13,583 bases of DNA, taken from contig JAFPUX010000477.1 of NCBI GenBank assembly GCA_017413145.1, positions 1-13,583 on the forward strand, written 5' to 3'. Made by a program: the position numbers and the translations under genes. How positions within the stretch are numbered: position 1 is the first letter of the stretch; the number at the start of each line of letters is the position of its first letter. The notes under the pieces were generated by a model that was not told the DNA's origin, made no database searches, and was given only the letters and a program-made list of their open reading frames with translations. Shown here one piece after another: positions 1 to 5,559 of the stretch. The stretch comes from Kiritimatiellia bacterium (GTDB lineage: Bacteria; Verrucomicrobiota; Kiritimatiellia; RFP12; UBA3636).

Positions 1-2
1 CG

Positions 3-431
3 GACGCCCTGTCGTCGATCGGCGCGCTGGCCGGCGTCGCCGCCGCGCGACTGCTCGGGCCGTCCGGCGCGTTCCTCGACCCGGTCGCGGGGCTGGCCGT
101 GGCGGCGCTCGTGGCGGTGTCCGCCTGGCGGCTCGCCGCGCCGGCGGTCGGCGAACTGCTCGAAAAATCGCTCCCCGAAGCGGAAGAAACCGACATCTTG
201 CGGCTCGTGGCGGCCGATCCGGCGATCCGCGACCCGCACAACCTCCGCACGCGCCGCATCGGCGCCGGGATCGCCGTCGAAGTGCACGTCCGCGTCGACC
301 CGGAGCTGTCCGTCCGAGCCTCGCACGACATCGCGCAGGGCGTCGAGGACCGTCTCCGCGCCCGCTACGGACGCTGGGCGCACGCGATCGTGCACGTCGA
401 ACCGTTTGCGGAAACGAAGGAGGTTCCATGA
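3..431 (+). CDS. Cation diffusion facilitator (CDF) family metal/proton antiporter, C-terminal part (5' end cut by window)
   Basis: The window opens inside this gene, and the last 142 residues are present. CDF proteins export divalent metals such as Zn, Fe, Co or Mn across the inner membrane in exchange for protons. The first visible residues, DALSSIGALAG, match the fifth-helix signature HxxxD-[AS]-L-[ST]-S, so the first Asp is probably a metal ligand of the transport site. The next hydrophobic stretch, from DPVAGLAVAAL, fits the sixth and last helix. After about residue 55 comes a soluble domain with DPHNLRTRRIG and a VEVHVRVDPELS strand, matching the cytoplasmic ferredoxin-like dimerisation domain of the family. 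The metal cannot be told from this fragment. The stop TGA (429-431) overlaps the downstream ATG, so the next gene is probably co-transcribed. Family assignment is firm; everything N-terminal is outside the window. Confidence 0.9.
   Translation, partial: DALSSIGALAGVAAARLLGPSGAFLDPVAGLAVAALVAVSAWRLAAPAVGELLEKSLPEAEETDILRLVAADPAIRDPHNLRTRRIGAGIAVEVHVRVDPELSVRASHDIAQGVEDRLRARYGRWAHAIVHVEPFAETKEVP
417..423 (+). promoter_or_regulatory. Shine-Dalgarno of the dehydrogenase gene
   Basis: AAGGAGG lies inside the last codons of the CDF gene. It is 4 nt from the ATG at 428 and 7 nt from the second in-frame ATG at 431. The 7-nt spacing is more usual, so translation may really begin at 431, with a TGATG stop/start overlap. 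Confidence 0.7.
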
Positions 432-1369
432 TGGAAACGATCGCCGTCTTTCTCGAAAACAAGGTTCCGGTCTTCGCGCCGACGGACGCGCAGGTCGAAC
501 GTTTCCGCGGGCGGCTGCCCGACGGATGGCGCGTCGTCGCCTGCCGGTCGGAGGCCGAGTTCCTCGCTGCGCTGCCGGAGACGACCTTCGCGCTCGTCTG
601 GACGTTCCGGCAGGACTGGTTCGCCCTCGCGCCGCGTCTGCGCGCCGTCTGCACGCCGGCCGCGGGACGCGACTACTTCCGCGTCGTCCCGCCGCCGGGC
701 GTCGAGCTGCGCTACGGCTCGTTCCACGGCGCGATCATGGGCGAAACGGCGGCGGCGGCGGTCCTCGGGTTCGCCCGCGGGCTGCTGCCGTTCGCCTCGC
801 TCATGCGAGCGGACGGCGGCGCCGCGCCGTGGCCGCGCGACGCGTTCGTTCCCGTCGCCCGCCGCGTGGCGGGGTCCACGGCCGTCGTCCTGGGCTTCGG
901 CCACATCGGCCGCGCCGCCGGCGAACGCCTCCACGCGCTCGGCGTCCGCGTCGTCGGCGTCTCCCGCGCCGTGCATCCGGCGCCGGACTGGTTCGGGCCG
1001 GACGACCGCCTCGCGACGGAGGCGGAGCTCGACGCCGTACTGCCCGAAGCCGATCATCTGCTCTGCTTCCTGCCGTCCGGCCCGGAAACGGACCGCCTGC
1101 TCGACGCGCGCCGTCTCGCGCTCCTCAATCCGTCCGCGTTCCTCTGCAATTTCGGCCGCGGCAACCTGGTCGACGAAACCGCCCTCGCCGCCGCGCTCCG
1201 CGCCGGCCGCCTCGGCGGCGCGCTCCTCGACGTTTTCGCCGAGGAACCTCTCCCGGCGGACTCTCCGCTCCGCTCCGCCCCGCGCTGCTGGCTCCTGCCG
1301 CACGCGTCGGCGTTCGCGCCGGACTACCTCGACCTCTACTTCGAGGAGTTCTCAAGGACCGTCTCGTAG
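428..1369 (+). CDS. D-2-hydroxyacid dehydrogenase, GhrA-like (glyoxylate/hydroxypyruvate reductase type)
   Basis: This 313-residue protein should be a soluble NAD(P)H-dependent reductase of 2-keto acids such as glyoxylate or hydroxypyruvate, acting in the cytoplasm. The Rossmann loop GFGHIG is at residues 156-161. The catalytic triad of the family is complete: Arg244 in NFGRGNLVDE, Glu273 in DVFAEEP, and His292 in LPHASAF. The strand after the glycine loop ends VVGVSR. Arg at this place, as in E. coli GhrA (WSR), rather than an Asp, suggests NADPH preference; this is inference. The length is usual for the family, and the substrate cannot be fixed from sequence. The gene overlaps the upstream transporter by 4 bp, so the two are probably one operon. 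Its last 34 bp overlap the convergent glycosyltransferase gene. The start is 428 or the adjacent ATG at 431. Confidence 0.9.
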   Translation: MMETIAVFLENKVPVFAPTDAQVERFRGRLPDGWRVVACRSEAEFLAALPETTFALVWTFRQDWFALAPRLRAVCTPAAGRDYFRVVPPPGVELRYGSFHGAIMGETAAAAVLGFARGLLPFASLMRADGGAAPWPRDAFVPVARRVAGSTAVVLGFGHIGRAAGERLHALGVRVVGVSRAVHPAPDWFGPDDRLATEAELDAVLPEADHLLCFLPSGPETDRLLDARRLALLNPSAFLCNFGRGNLVDETALAAALRAGRLGGALLDVFAEEPLPADSPLRSAPRCWLLPHASAFAPDYLDLYFEEFSRTVS

Positions 1370-2496
1370 ACCGTCCGAAGTCCTTCGCGGAACACGCGGA
1401 AGTTGTACTTTTCGTCGACGAGCGCGCGGCAGCGGCGGGCGAGGGCGTCGCGGGCGGGGCCGTCCTTCGCGAGCTCCGCGACGGCGGCGCCGAAGGCGGC
1501 CGGCTCGGGCGGGGCGAGGCGGGCGACCGTTTCGTCGAGGATGAGGCGGTTGGCCGGATGGTCCGTGGCGACGATGCCGCGGGAAACCTTGAGGTAGTCG
1601 AGCAGCTTGAGCGGGGTGTTGAGACCCTGGATGCGCGGCGAAAGGAGCAGGTCGGAAGCCGCGAGCCAGCACGGCAGTTCGTCCGGCGGGATCTTGCCGA
1701 CGAACGACACGCGGTCCTCGCAGCCCGCCGCGCGCATCTGCGCCGTCCGCGCCGCGATTTCTTCCGGCGTGCCGCCGACGATCGCGAAACGCAGTTCCGG
1801 TGCGGCCTTGACGGCCACGGGAACCGACTCGAAGAGCAGGTCGATGCCCTGGTAGGACGCGAACGAACCGACATAGGTCGCGACGATCTCGCCCGGCGCC
1901 TTCTCGAGCTTCCGCCGCGCGGCGCGCGTGCCCCCGGGGTCCGGCTCGACGAGCGAGGACGGAATGTCGCTCACGCAGAACGCGGGCGTTCCGCAGCCGA
2001 GCTCCTCGACCTGGCGCACGAGCGCGGGGCCGGTGCCGACCACGGCGTCCGCGTGGCGCATGACGAACCGTTCGACGCGCCGGTACGCGCGGATCAGCAG
2101 GCCCGTCTTGTAGCTTCCCGCGTCGCTGTGCTTTTCGAAAACGGCCTTCGCGCCGGCGAGGCGCGCAAGCGCCCACGCGAGGAGGCCGCAGTCCTCGACG
2201 CCGTGGACGACGTCGTAGTGCCGCCGGCAGATCATCCCGAGCGCCTCGAAGAACATCACGACGTCGAACGCCAGCTTGAGCGGGGAGGGGCCGATCGAAA
2301 TCTTCTTCGCGAAGAAGAGGTTCGGCGCGCGCAGGATCCGGACGCCCTCCACCGGCTTGTCCTCCCCGATCGGCAGCGTGAGGAAGTCGACGGCGAAGCC
2401 GTTCTCGGCGATCGCGCGGACGTCGAACCCGAGCCGGATCGGGGAACCCCGCCACTGGAAATAGGGCTGGGAAGCGAGGAACAGGACGCGTTTCAT
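1336..2496 (-). CDS. Glycosyltransferase, GT4-like (GT-B fold), probably cell-envelope polysaccharide synthesis
   Basis: About 386 residues from the ATG at 2496. The start MKRVLFLASQPYFQWRGSP is typical of GT-B glycosyltransferases: a first Rossmann strand followed by a glycine-rich turn. The second Rossmann domain begins near YVGSFASYQGIDLL and continues through FAIVGGTPEE and RVSFVGKIPPDEL, the usual GT4 pattern. It ends with SPRIQGLNTPLKLLDYL and GIVATDHPANR, which form the nucleotide-sugar binding region. Such enzymes transfer a sugar from a nucleotide donor to a growing glycan at the cytoplasmic face of the inner membrane; donor and acceptor are unknown here. In the EX7E region the first Glu is Gln (about residue 290) and the second position is Leu, which is odd for GT4. 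A GTG at 2514 is in frame and has a better-placed GGAGG, but would add only six residues before the conserved MKR. The 3' end overlaps the convergent dehydrogenase gene by 34 bp. Confidence 0.85.
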   Translation of the reverse strand: MKRVLFLASQPYFQWRGSPIRLGFDVRAIAENGFAVDFLTLPIGEDKPVEGVRILRAPNLFFAKKISIGPSPLKLAFDVVMFFEALGMICRRHYDVVHGVEDCGLLAWALARLAGAKAVFEKHSDAGSYKTGLLIRAYRRVERFVMRHADAVVGTGPALVRQVEELGCGTPAFCVSDIPSSLVEPDPGGTRAARRKLEKAPGEIVATYVGSFASYQGIDLLFESVPVAVKAAPELRFAIVGGTPEEIAARTAQMRAAGCEDRVSFVGKIPPDELPCWLAASDLLLSPRIQGLNTPLKLLDYLKVSRGIVATDHPANRLILDETVARLAPPEPAAFGAAVAELAKDGPARDALARRCRALVDEKYNFRVFREGLRTVYETVLENSSK

Positions 2497-2524
2497 GGCG
2501 GCGGATTCTAGCACACGGGAGACG

Positions 2525-2529
2525 CCTCC
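2525..2529 (-). promoter_or_regulatory. Possible Shine-Dalgarno of the glycosyltransferase gene
   Basis: GGAGG on the minus strand lies 10 nt before the GTG at 2514 and 28 nt before the ATG at 2496. It favours the GTG start on spacing, whereas the protein pattern favours the ATG. Both read the same frame. Confidence 0.45.
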
Positions 2530-2535
2530 GCAATC

Positions 2536-2551
2536 CGCCGCGCGCGCGGCG
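2536..2551. repeat. 16-bp perfect CG palindrome in divergent intergenic region
   Basis: CGCCGCGCGCGCGGCG is its own reverse complement. It sits between the divergent glycosyltransferase and GspF genes, 13 bp upstream of the proposed -35 box of the GspF promoter. It could be an operator, a cruciform or a Z-DNA-prone run of alternating C and G. In a genome this GC-rich it could also be chance, so no function is claimed. Confidence 0.5.
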
Positions 2552-2564
2552 CGCGAAATTCCTC

Positions 2565-2593
2565 TTGAGCCCGCGCGGCTTTTCTGCTACGAT
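2565..2593 (+). promoter_or_regulatory. Putative sigma70-type promoter of the pseudopilin operon
   Basis: TTGAGC (2565-2570) and TACGAT (2588-2593) are separated by exactly 17 bp. Each box matches four of six consensus bases. The stretch 2557-2600 is clearly richer in A+T than its surroundings. Transcription would start near 2600, leaving a leader of about 45 nt before the GspF ATG. It is the only convincing promoter I see ahead of the nine-gene block. Confidence 0.5.
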
Positions 2594-2601
2594 TCAAGTG
2601 T

Positions 2602-2621
2602 CCCGCGGATGGAACCGCGGG
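2602..2621 (+). other. Inverted repeat (hairpin) in the presumed 5' leader of the operon
   Basis: CCCGCGG (2602-2608) pairs perfectly with CCGCGGG (2615-2621) around a 6-nt loop ATGGAA. It starts about where transcription should begin and ends 25 nt before the GspF start codon. It could stabilise the 5' end of the mRNA or be a protein-binding operator. No U-run follows, so it is not an intrinsic terminator. Confidence 0.5.
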
Positions 2622-2646
2622 CCGCACCCCCTTCCCGAAAACGCAC

Positions 2647-3912
2647 ATGAAACGTTTCGAATACGTCGCGGCCGACGCATCCGGCCAGGAACAGCGCGGC
2701 CTCGTCGAGGCCAACGACATGGCGGAGGCGCAGCTGGCGCTCCGCCAGCACGGCCTCACCCCCCGCAGCCTCGTGCCGGAGGGAGCCCGCCCGGGCTCCA
2801 AGAAGAAAAAGGGCGGCGGCCTGAACATGGAGCTCAAAATCCCCCTGCCCAAGTTCCTGCGCGGCAAGGTGAAGACGAAGGACCTGACGGTCCTCACGCG
2901 CCAGCTGGCGACGCTCGTCGACTCCGGCCTGCCGCTGCTCCGCGGCCTGCGCATCCTCGCGAAGCAGGCGACGACGCCCGCCGTGAAGGAAGTCCTCCAG
3001 AAGATGTGCGAGGCGGTCGAAGGCGGCTCCAACTTCTCCGAAGCGCTCGCGCAGCACCCCAAGACGTTCGACCAGCTCTACGTCAACATGGCCAAGGCGG
3101 GCGAAGCCGGCGGCTCGCTCAACGAATCGCTCGGGCGCCTGGCGGACATGCTCGAAAAGGGCCAGAAACTCAAGAGCAAGGTCAAGTCGGCCATGACCTA
3201 CCCGACGGTGGTCCTCTGCATCGCGCTCGGCATCACCGCGTTCCTGATGGCGACGGTCATCCCGCAGTTCGAGAAGCTCTTCAAGGACATGCTCGGCAAG
3301 AACGCCCAGCTGCCCGCGATCACGCAGTTCGTCGTCGGCATTTCGAACAACTTCGTGACCTACGCGGTCCCGATCGTGTTCGGCGTCGTCGCGCTCGTGT
3401 TCCTGATCCGGATGGCGGGCAAGACGGCGAAAGGACGCTACGCGATCGACTACGTCAAGCTCAAGGCGCCGGTCTTCGGCGAAATCATGCGCAAGGGCGC
3501 CATCGCGCGCTCGACGCGCACGCTCGGCACGCTCATGTCCTCGGGCGTCCCCGTCCTGCAGGCGCTCGACATCGTGCGCGACACGTCCGGCAACGCCGTG
3601 ATCGCCAAGGCCTACCAGGACATCCACGACGCCGTGAAGGAAGGCGAGAACATGACGCCGCCGATGGAGGCCTCGAAGCAGTTCCCGCCGATGGTCGTCT
3701 CGATGGTGGACGTCGGCGAGGAAACCGGCTCCCTGCCGGACATGCTCACGCGCGTGGCCACCACGTACGACGGCGAAGTGGACGACGCCGTCAACGCCAT
3801 GACCTCGATCATCGAGCCCATCATGATCGTGTTCCTCGCCGGCATCGTCGGCACCATCGTCATCGCGATGTTCTCTCCGCTGATGGGCCTGCTCACCAAG
3901 CTCGGAGGCTAG
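2647..3912 (+). CDS. gspF: GspF/PilC-family inner-membrane platform protein of a type II secretion / type IV pilus-like system
   Basis: This 421-residue protein has the full GspF/PilC architecture. A short N-terminal region (MKRFEYVAADASGQEQRG) is followed by two homologous T2SSF domains. Domain one carries LTVLTRQLATLVDSGLPL (about 80-97) and domain two STRTLGTLMSSGVPVLQAL (about 289-307), both matching the family repeat. Three membrane segments are visible: about 183-207 (MTYPTVVLCIALGIT onward), about 236-256, and about 392-414 (IMIVFLAGIVGTIVIAMF). The family anchors pseudopilin assembly in the inner membrane and contacts the cytoplasmic GspE/PilB ATPase. It heads the block, 6 bp before the first pseudopilin gene. 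No Shine-Dalgarno precedes the ATG, though the MKRFEY start is typical of the family. Sequence alone does not separate GspF from PilC; the H/I/J/K-like partners downstream favour a type II-like system. Confidence 0.95.
   Translation: MKRFEYVAADASGQEQRGLVEANDMAEAQLALRQHGLTPRSLVPEGARPGSKKKKGGGLNMELKIPLPKFLRGKVKTKDLTVLTRQLATLVDSGLPLLRGLRILAKQATTPAVKEVLQKMCEAVEGGSNFSEALAQHPKTFDQLYVNMAKAGEAGGSLNESLGRLADMLEKGQKLKSKVKSAMTYPTVVLCIALGITAFLMATVIPQFEKLFKDMLGKNAQLPAITQFVVGISNNFVTYAVPIVFGVVALVFLIRMAGKTAKGRYAIDYVKLKAPVFGEIMRKGAIARSTRTLGTLMSSGVPVLQALDIVRDTSGNAVIAKAYQDIHDAVKEGENMTPPMEASKQFPPMVVSMVDVGEETGSLPDMLTRVATTYDGEVDDAVNAMTSIIEPIMIVFLAGIVGTIVIAMFSPLMGLLTKLGG
3904..3908 (+). promoter_or_regulatory. Shine-Dalgarno fixing a GTG start
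   Basis: GGAGG, within the last codons of the GspF gene, lies 10 nt before the GTG at 3919. It supports this non-ATG start, which also gives the expected short prepilin leader MKKAG. Confidence 0.7.
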
Positions 3913-3918
3913 CGCGCC

Positions 3919-4731
3919 GTGAAGAAAGCCGGTTTCACCCTCATCGAGCTGATGGTCGTGATCCTCGTGATCGCGCTCCTGGCCGTCATGGTCTTCCGCA
4001 TGGTCGCGGCCGTCGGCAAGGGCAACGACAAGGCGCAGACCCGCGCCGTCCTCGAAAAGGTCGGCCACGCGCTGGAAGAGTTCAAGGCCCAGTACGGCAA
4101 GTATCCGCCCGTGCCGAGCTACGGGACGGGACAGCCCATGGGCTACGAATTCCCCGACCGCAGCAGCCGCGGCTGGGGCGACAATCCCGAGGCCACGGCC
4201 AAGCAGTTCCTCAACTACGAGAAGACCAGCGGCGAAATCCACTGGGGCAGCGGGAACAACTGCGGCGTTTTCTACACGTTCGGGCTCGTGTCCTTCTTCC
4301 TGCCCCGCTACAACAAGACGGCCGAAATGGGACCCCAGAACCTCACGGGCGTCGGCACGACGGGGCAGCGGGGGGACGGTTCGCTCGTCCAGTGGCGGAG
4401 TTTCAACAAGAAAGTCTCCACCCGGATCGGCGACTCGGCCAAGGACCTGAACGCCTCCCGCAAGATGCTGCCCTACCTGGACGGCGGCATCGACGCGTAC
4501 GGCAACATCGACTACGGCATCATCCACCGCGGACAGAGCGGCGCCCGCAAGCTCAACTGCAGCGCCGTCGAGATCGTCGTGACCAACTACTACTTCACGA
4601 TCCTCGACGCGTGGGAGCGCGAGATCCAGTACATCTCCCGCCCCCCGTACGAATCCTACATCCTCCGCTCGTCGGGGCCGGACGGGACGTTCGGCAACGA
4701 GGACGACATCATCGCCGGGCGCGGGGACTAG
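3919..4731 (+). CDS. GspG-type pseudopilin (copy 1) with acidic, putatively calcium-binding C-terminus
   Basis: 270 residues from a GTG start. The leader MKKAG is followed by FTLIELMVVILVIALLAVMVF: prepilin peptidase would cut after Gly5 and Glu is at mature position 5, as needed for pilin assembly. The helix continues to EFKAQYGKYPPVP, a GspG/PilE-type hallmark (alpha-helix, then YG-x-YP). The rest is a long variable domain of about 200 residues, larger than the roughly 140-residue total of classical GspG. It ends SSGPDGTFGNEDDIIAGRGD (251-270), like the C-terminal acidic calcium-binding loop of major pseudopilins. By position after GspF and by this loop it is the best candidate for the main shaft subunit; that is inference. 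It should sit in the inner membrane until assembled in the periplasm. Confidence 0.88.
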   Translation: MKKAGFTLIELMVVILVIALLAVMVFRMVAAVGKGNDKAQTRAVLEKVGHALEEFKAQYGKYPPVPSYGTGQPMGYEFPDRSSRGWGDNPEATAKQFLNYEKTSGEIHWGSGNNCGVFYTFGLVSFFLPRYNKTAEMGPQNLTGVGTTGQRGDGSLVQWRSFNKKVSTRIGDSAKDLNASRKMLPYLDGGIDAYGNIDYGIIHRGQSGARKLNCSAVEIVVTNYYFTILDAWEREIQYISRPPYESYILRSSGPDGTFGNEDDIIAGRGD

Positions 4732-4766
4732 CGCGCCGCGCCGCCTCGCCTCGGCGGCGCAGCGCG
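4732..4766 (+). other. Strong GC hairpin immediately after a stop codon
   Basis: The right-hand arm of a 14-position stem pairs across a 7-nt loop (TCGCCTC). The inner 8 bp are perfect (4738-4745 with 4753-4760), followed by one C/A mismatch and 5 more base pairs (4732-4736 with 4762-4766). It begins at the base after the pseudopilin stop codon. No T-run follows, so a role in mRNA processing, stability or partial attenuation is more likely than a classic terminator. Confidence 0.6.
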
Positions 4767-4777
4767 AATGACGAACG

Positions 4778-4815
4778 ACCTTCGGACCTTCAAGACTTTC
4801 AAGACCTCCAGACCC
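4778..4815 (+). repeat. Short tandem repeats (about 9 bp) abutting a pseudopilin start codon
   Basis: Four imperfect units stand in series: ACCTTCGG, ACCTTCAAG, ACTTTCAAG and ACCTCCAG, then ACCC and the ATG at 4816. The same units, in the same order, precede the ATG at 6439. No Shine-Dalgarno is present. An ATG at 4768 would read through the repeats in frame, as TFKTFKT, but would spoil the short prepilin leader. Confidence 0.75.
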
Positions 4816-5559
4816 ATGAAACGCTCCGCCTTCACCCTCGTCGAACTCCTGGTCGTCGTGGCCGTCATCGGGATCCTCGCCGGCCTCATGGTGCCGCTCG
4901 TGCAGGGCATGCACAAGCGCGCGCTCGCGTCCGAGGCCAAGGACCTGTGCGTCCAGGTCGCGGACGCGTGGGCCCTGCTGCCCGTCGACTACGGCCGGTT
5001 CCCGCTCAAAACCCTGTTTCCGGACGAAGCCCGCCGCGGCTTCGAGCAATCGCCCGGCCAGGTGTATTGGGAATACAAGGGCGACATCGCCTTCGCGATG
5101 TCGCCGGGCATCGGCAACCTCCTCAACTTCTGGACTCCCAAGAGTCCGCTGCCCCTCACGGACACCAAGGCCTATCCCCAGGACCTCAAAAAGGCCAAGG
5201 TCAACTGGAGCGGGTCCGAACCGCCCGACCAGGCCGAAGTGGACAAGTGGAAGCCCGACACCCGGTTCGAACGCAGCACCGCCCAGAAACGCTTCGGCGT
5301 CTTCCCGATGGGCAGCCGCAGCGACGATTCCGACGGCGACCGCGTGAACGACCGCCCGGTGGATTCGACCTGCCTCGTCGTCGTCATGATCGACGCGGAC
5401 GGCGACGGCGTCGTCCGCCCGAAGAAATACTGGCTCCCCGGGGAAACGGGCACCCCCGCCGGCGACGACGAAGAGGATTCGGAAGAGATCCGCCGCCGGG
5501 CCATCGCCTGGTGCAAGGTCGCCCGCGCCGACGGGCAGCTCGTCTTCTCGTGGAAATGA
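4816..5559 (+). CDS. GspG-type pseudopilin (copy 2) with thrombospondin-3-like Asp motif
   Basis: 247 residues from the ATG at 4816. The leader MKRSA is followed by FTLVELLVVVAVIGILAGLMV, with Glu at mature position 5. The residue before the cleavage site is Ala rather than the near-invariant Gly, which may slow processing by prepilin peptidase. After the helix comes VDYGRFPL, the GspG-type turn. The C-terminal domain holds DSDGDRVND (171-179), with acidic residues spaced as in thrombospondin type 3 calcium repeats, and a second partial one, DADGDG (193-198); an acidic GDDEEDSEE stretch follows. Calcium binding is inference. The in-frame ATG at 4768 was set aside because it would translate the repeat leader. 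The gene is separated from copy 1 by a hairpin and the repeats, and overlaps the next gene by 4 bp (ATGA). Confidence 0.85.
   Translation: MKRSAFTLVELLVVVAVIGILAGLMVPLVQGMHKRALASEAKDLCVQVADAWALLPVDYGRFPLKTLFPDEARRGFEQSPGQVYWEYKGDIAFAMSPGIGNLLNFWTPKSPLPLTDTKAYPQDLKKAKVNWSGSEPPDQAEVDKWKPDTRFERSTAQKRFGVFPMGSRSDDSDGDRVNDRPVDSTCLVVVMIDADGDGVVRPKKYWLPGETGTPAGDDEEDSEEIRRRAIAWCKVARADGQLVFSWK

Noticed and set aside
406..2511. Long plus-strand open frame across the dehydrogenase and antisense to the glycosyltransferase
   Set aside because: The translation is Arg/Ala-rich with no motif, and both real genes explain the region.
4732..4766. Intrinsic transcription terminator
   Set aside because: The stem is strong but no T-run follows, and the operon continues on the same strand.
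4768..4815. Earlier ATG start for the second GspG-type pseudopilin
   Set aside because: It would translate the repeat leader as TFKTFKT before MKRSA, giving a 21-residue leader unlike MKRSG or MKKAG of its closest paralogues. The same repeats at 6400 are not translated into the gene that follows.
2565..5555. Plus-strand open frame running continuously into the third GspG-type pseudopilin
   Set aside because: It overlaps GspF and two pseudopilins in another frame and is Arg/Pro/His-rich low-complexity up to about 5550. Only the part from 5556 is pilin-like, so it is not a fusion.
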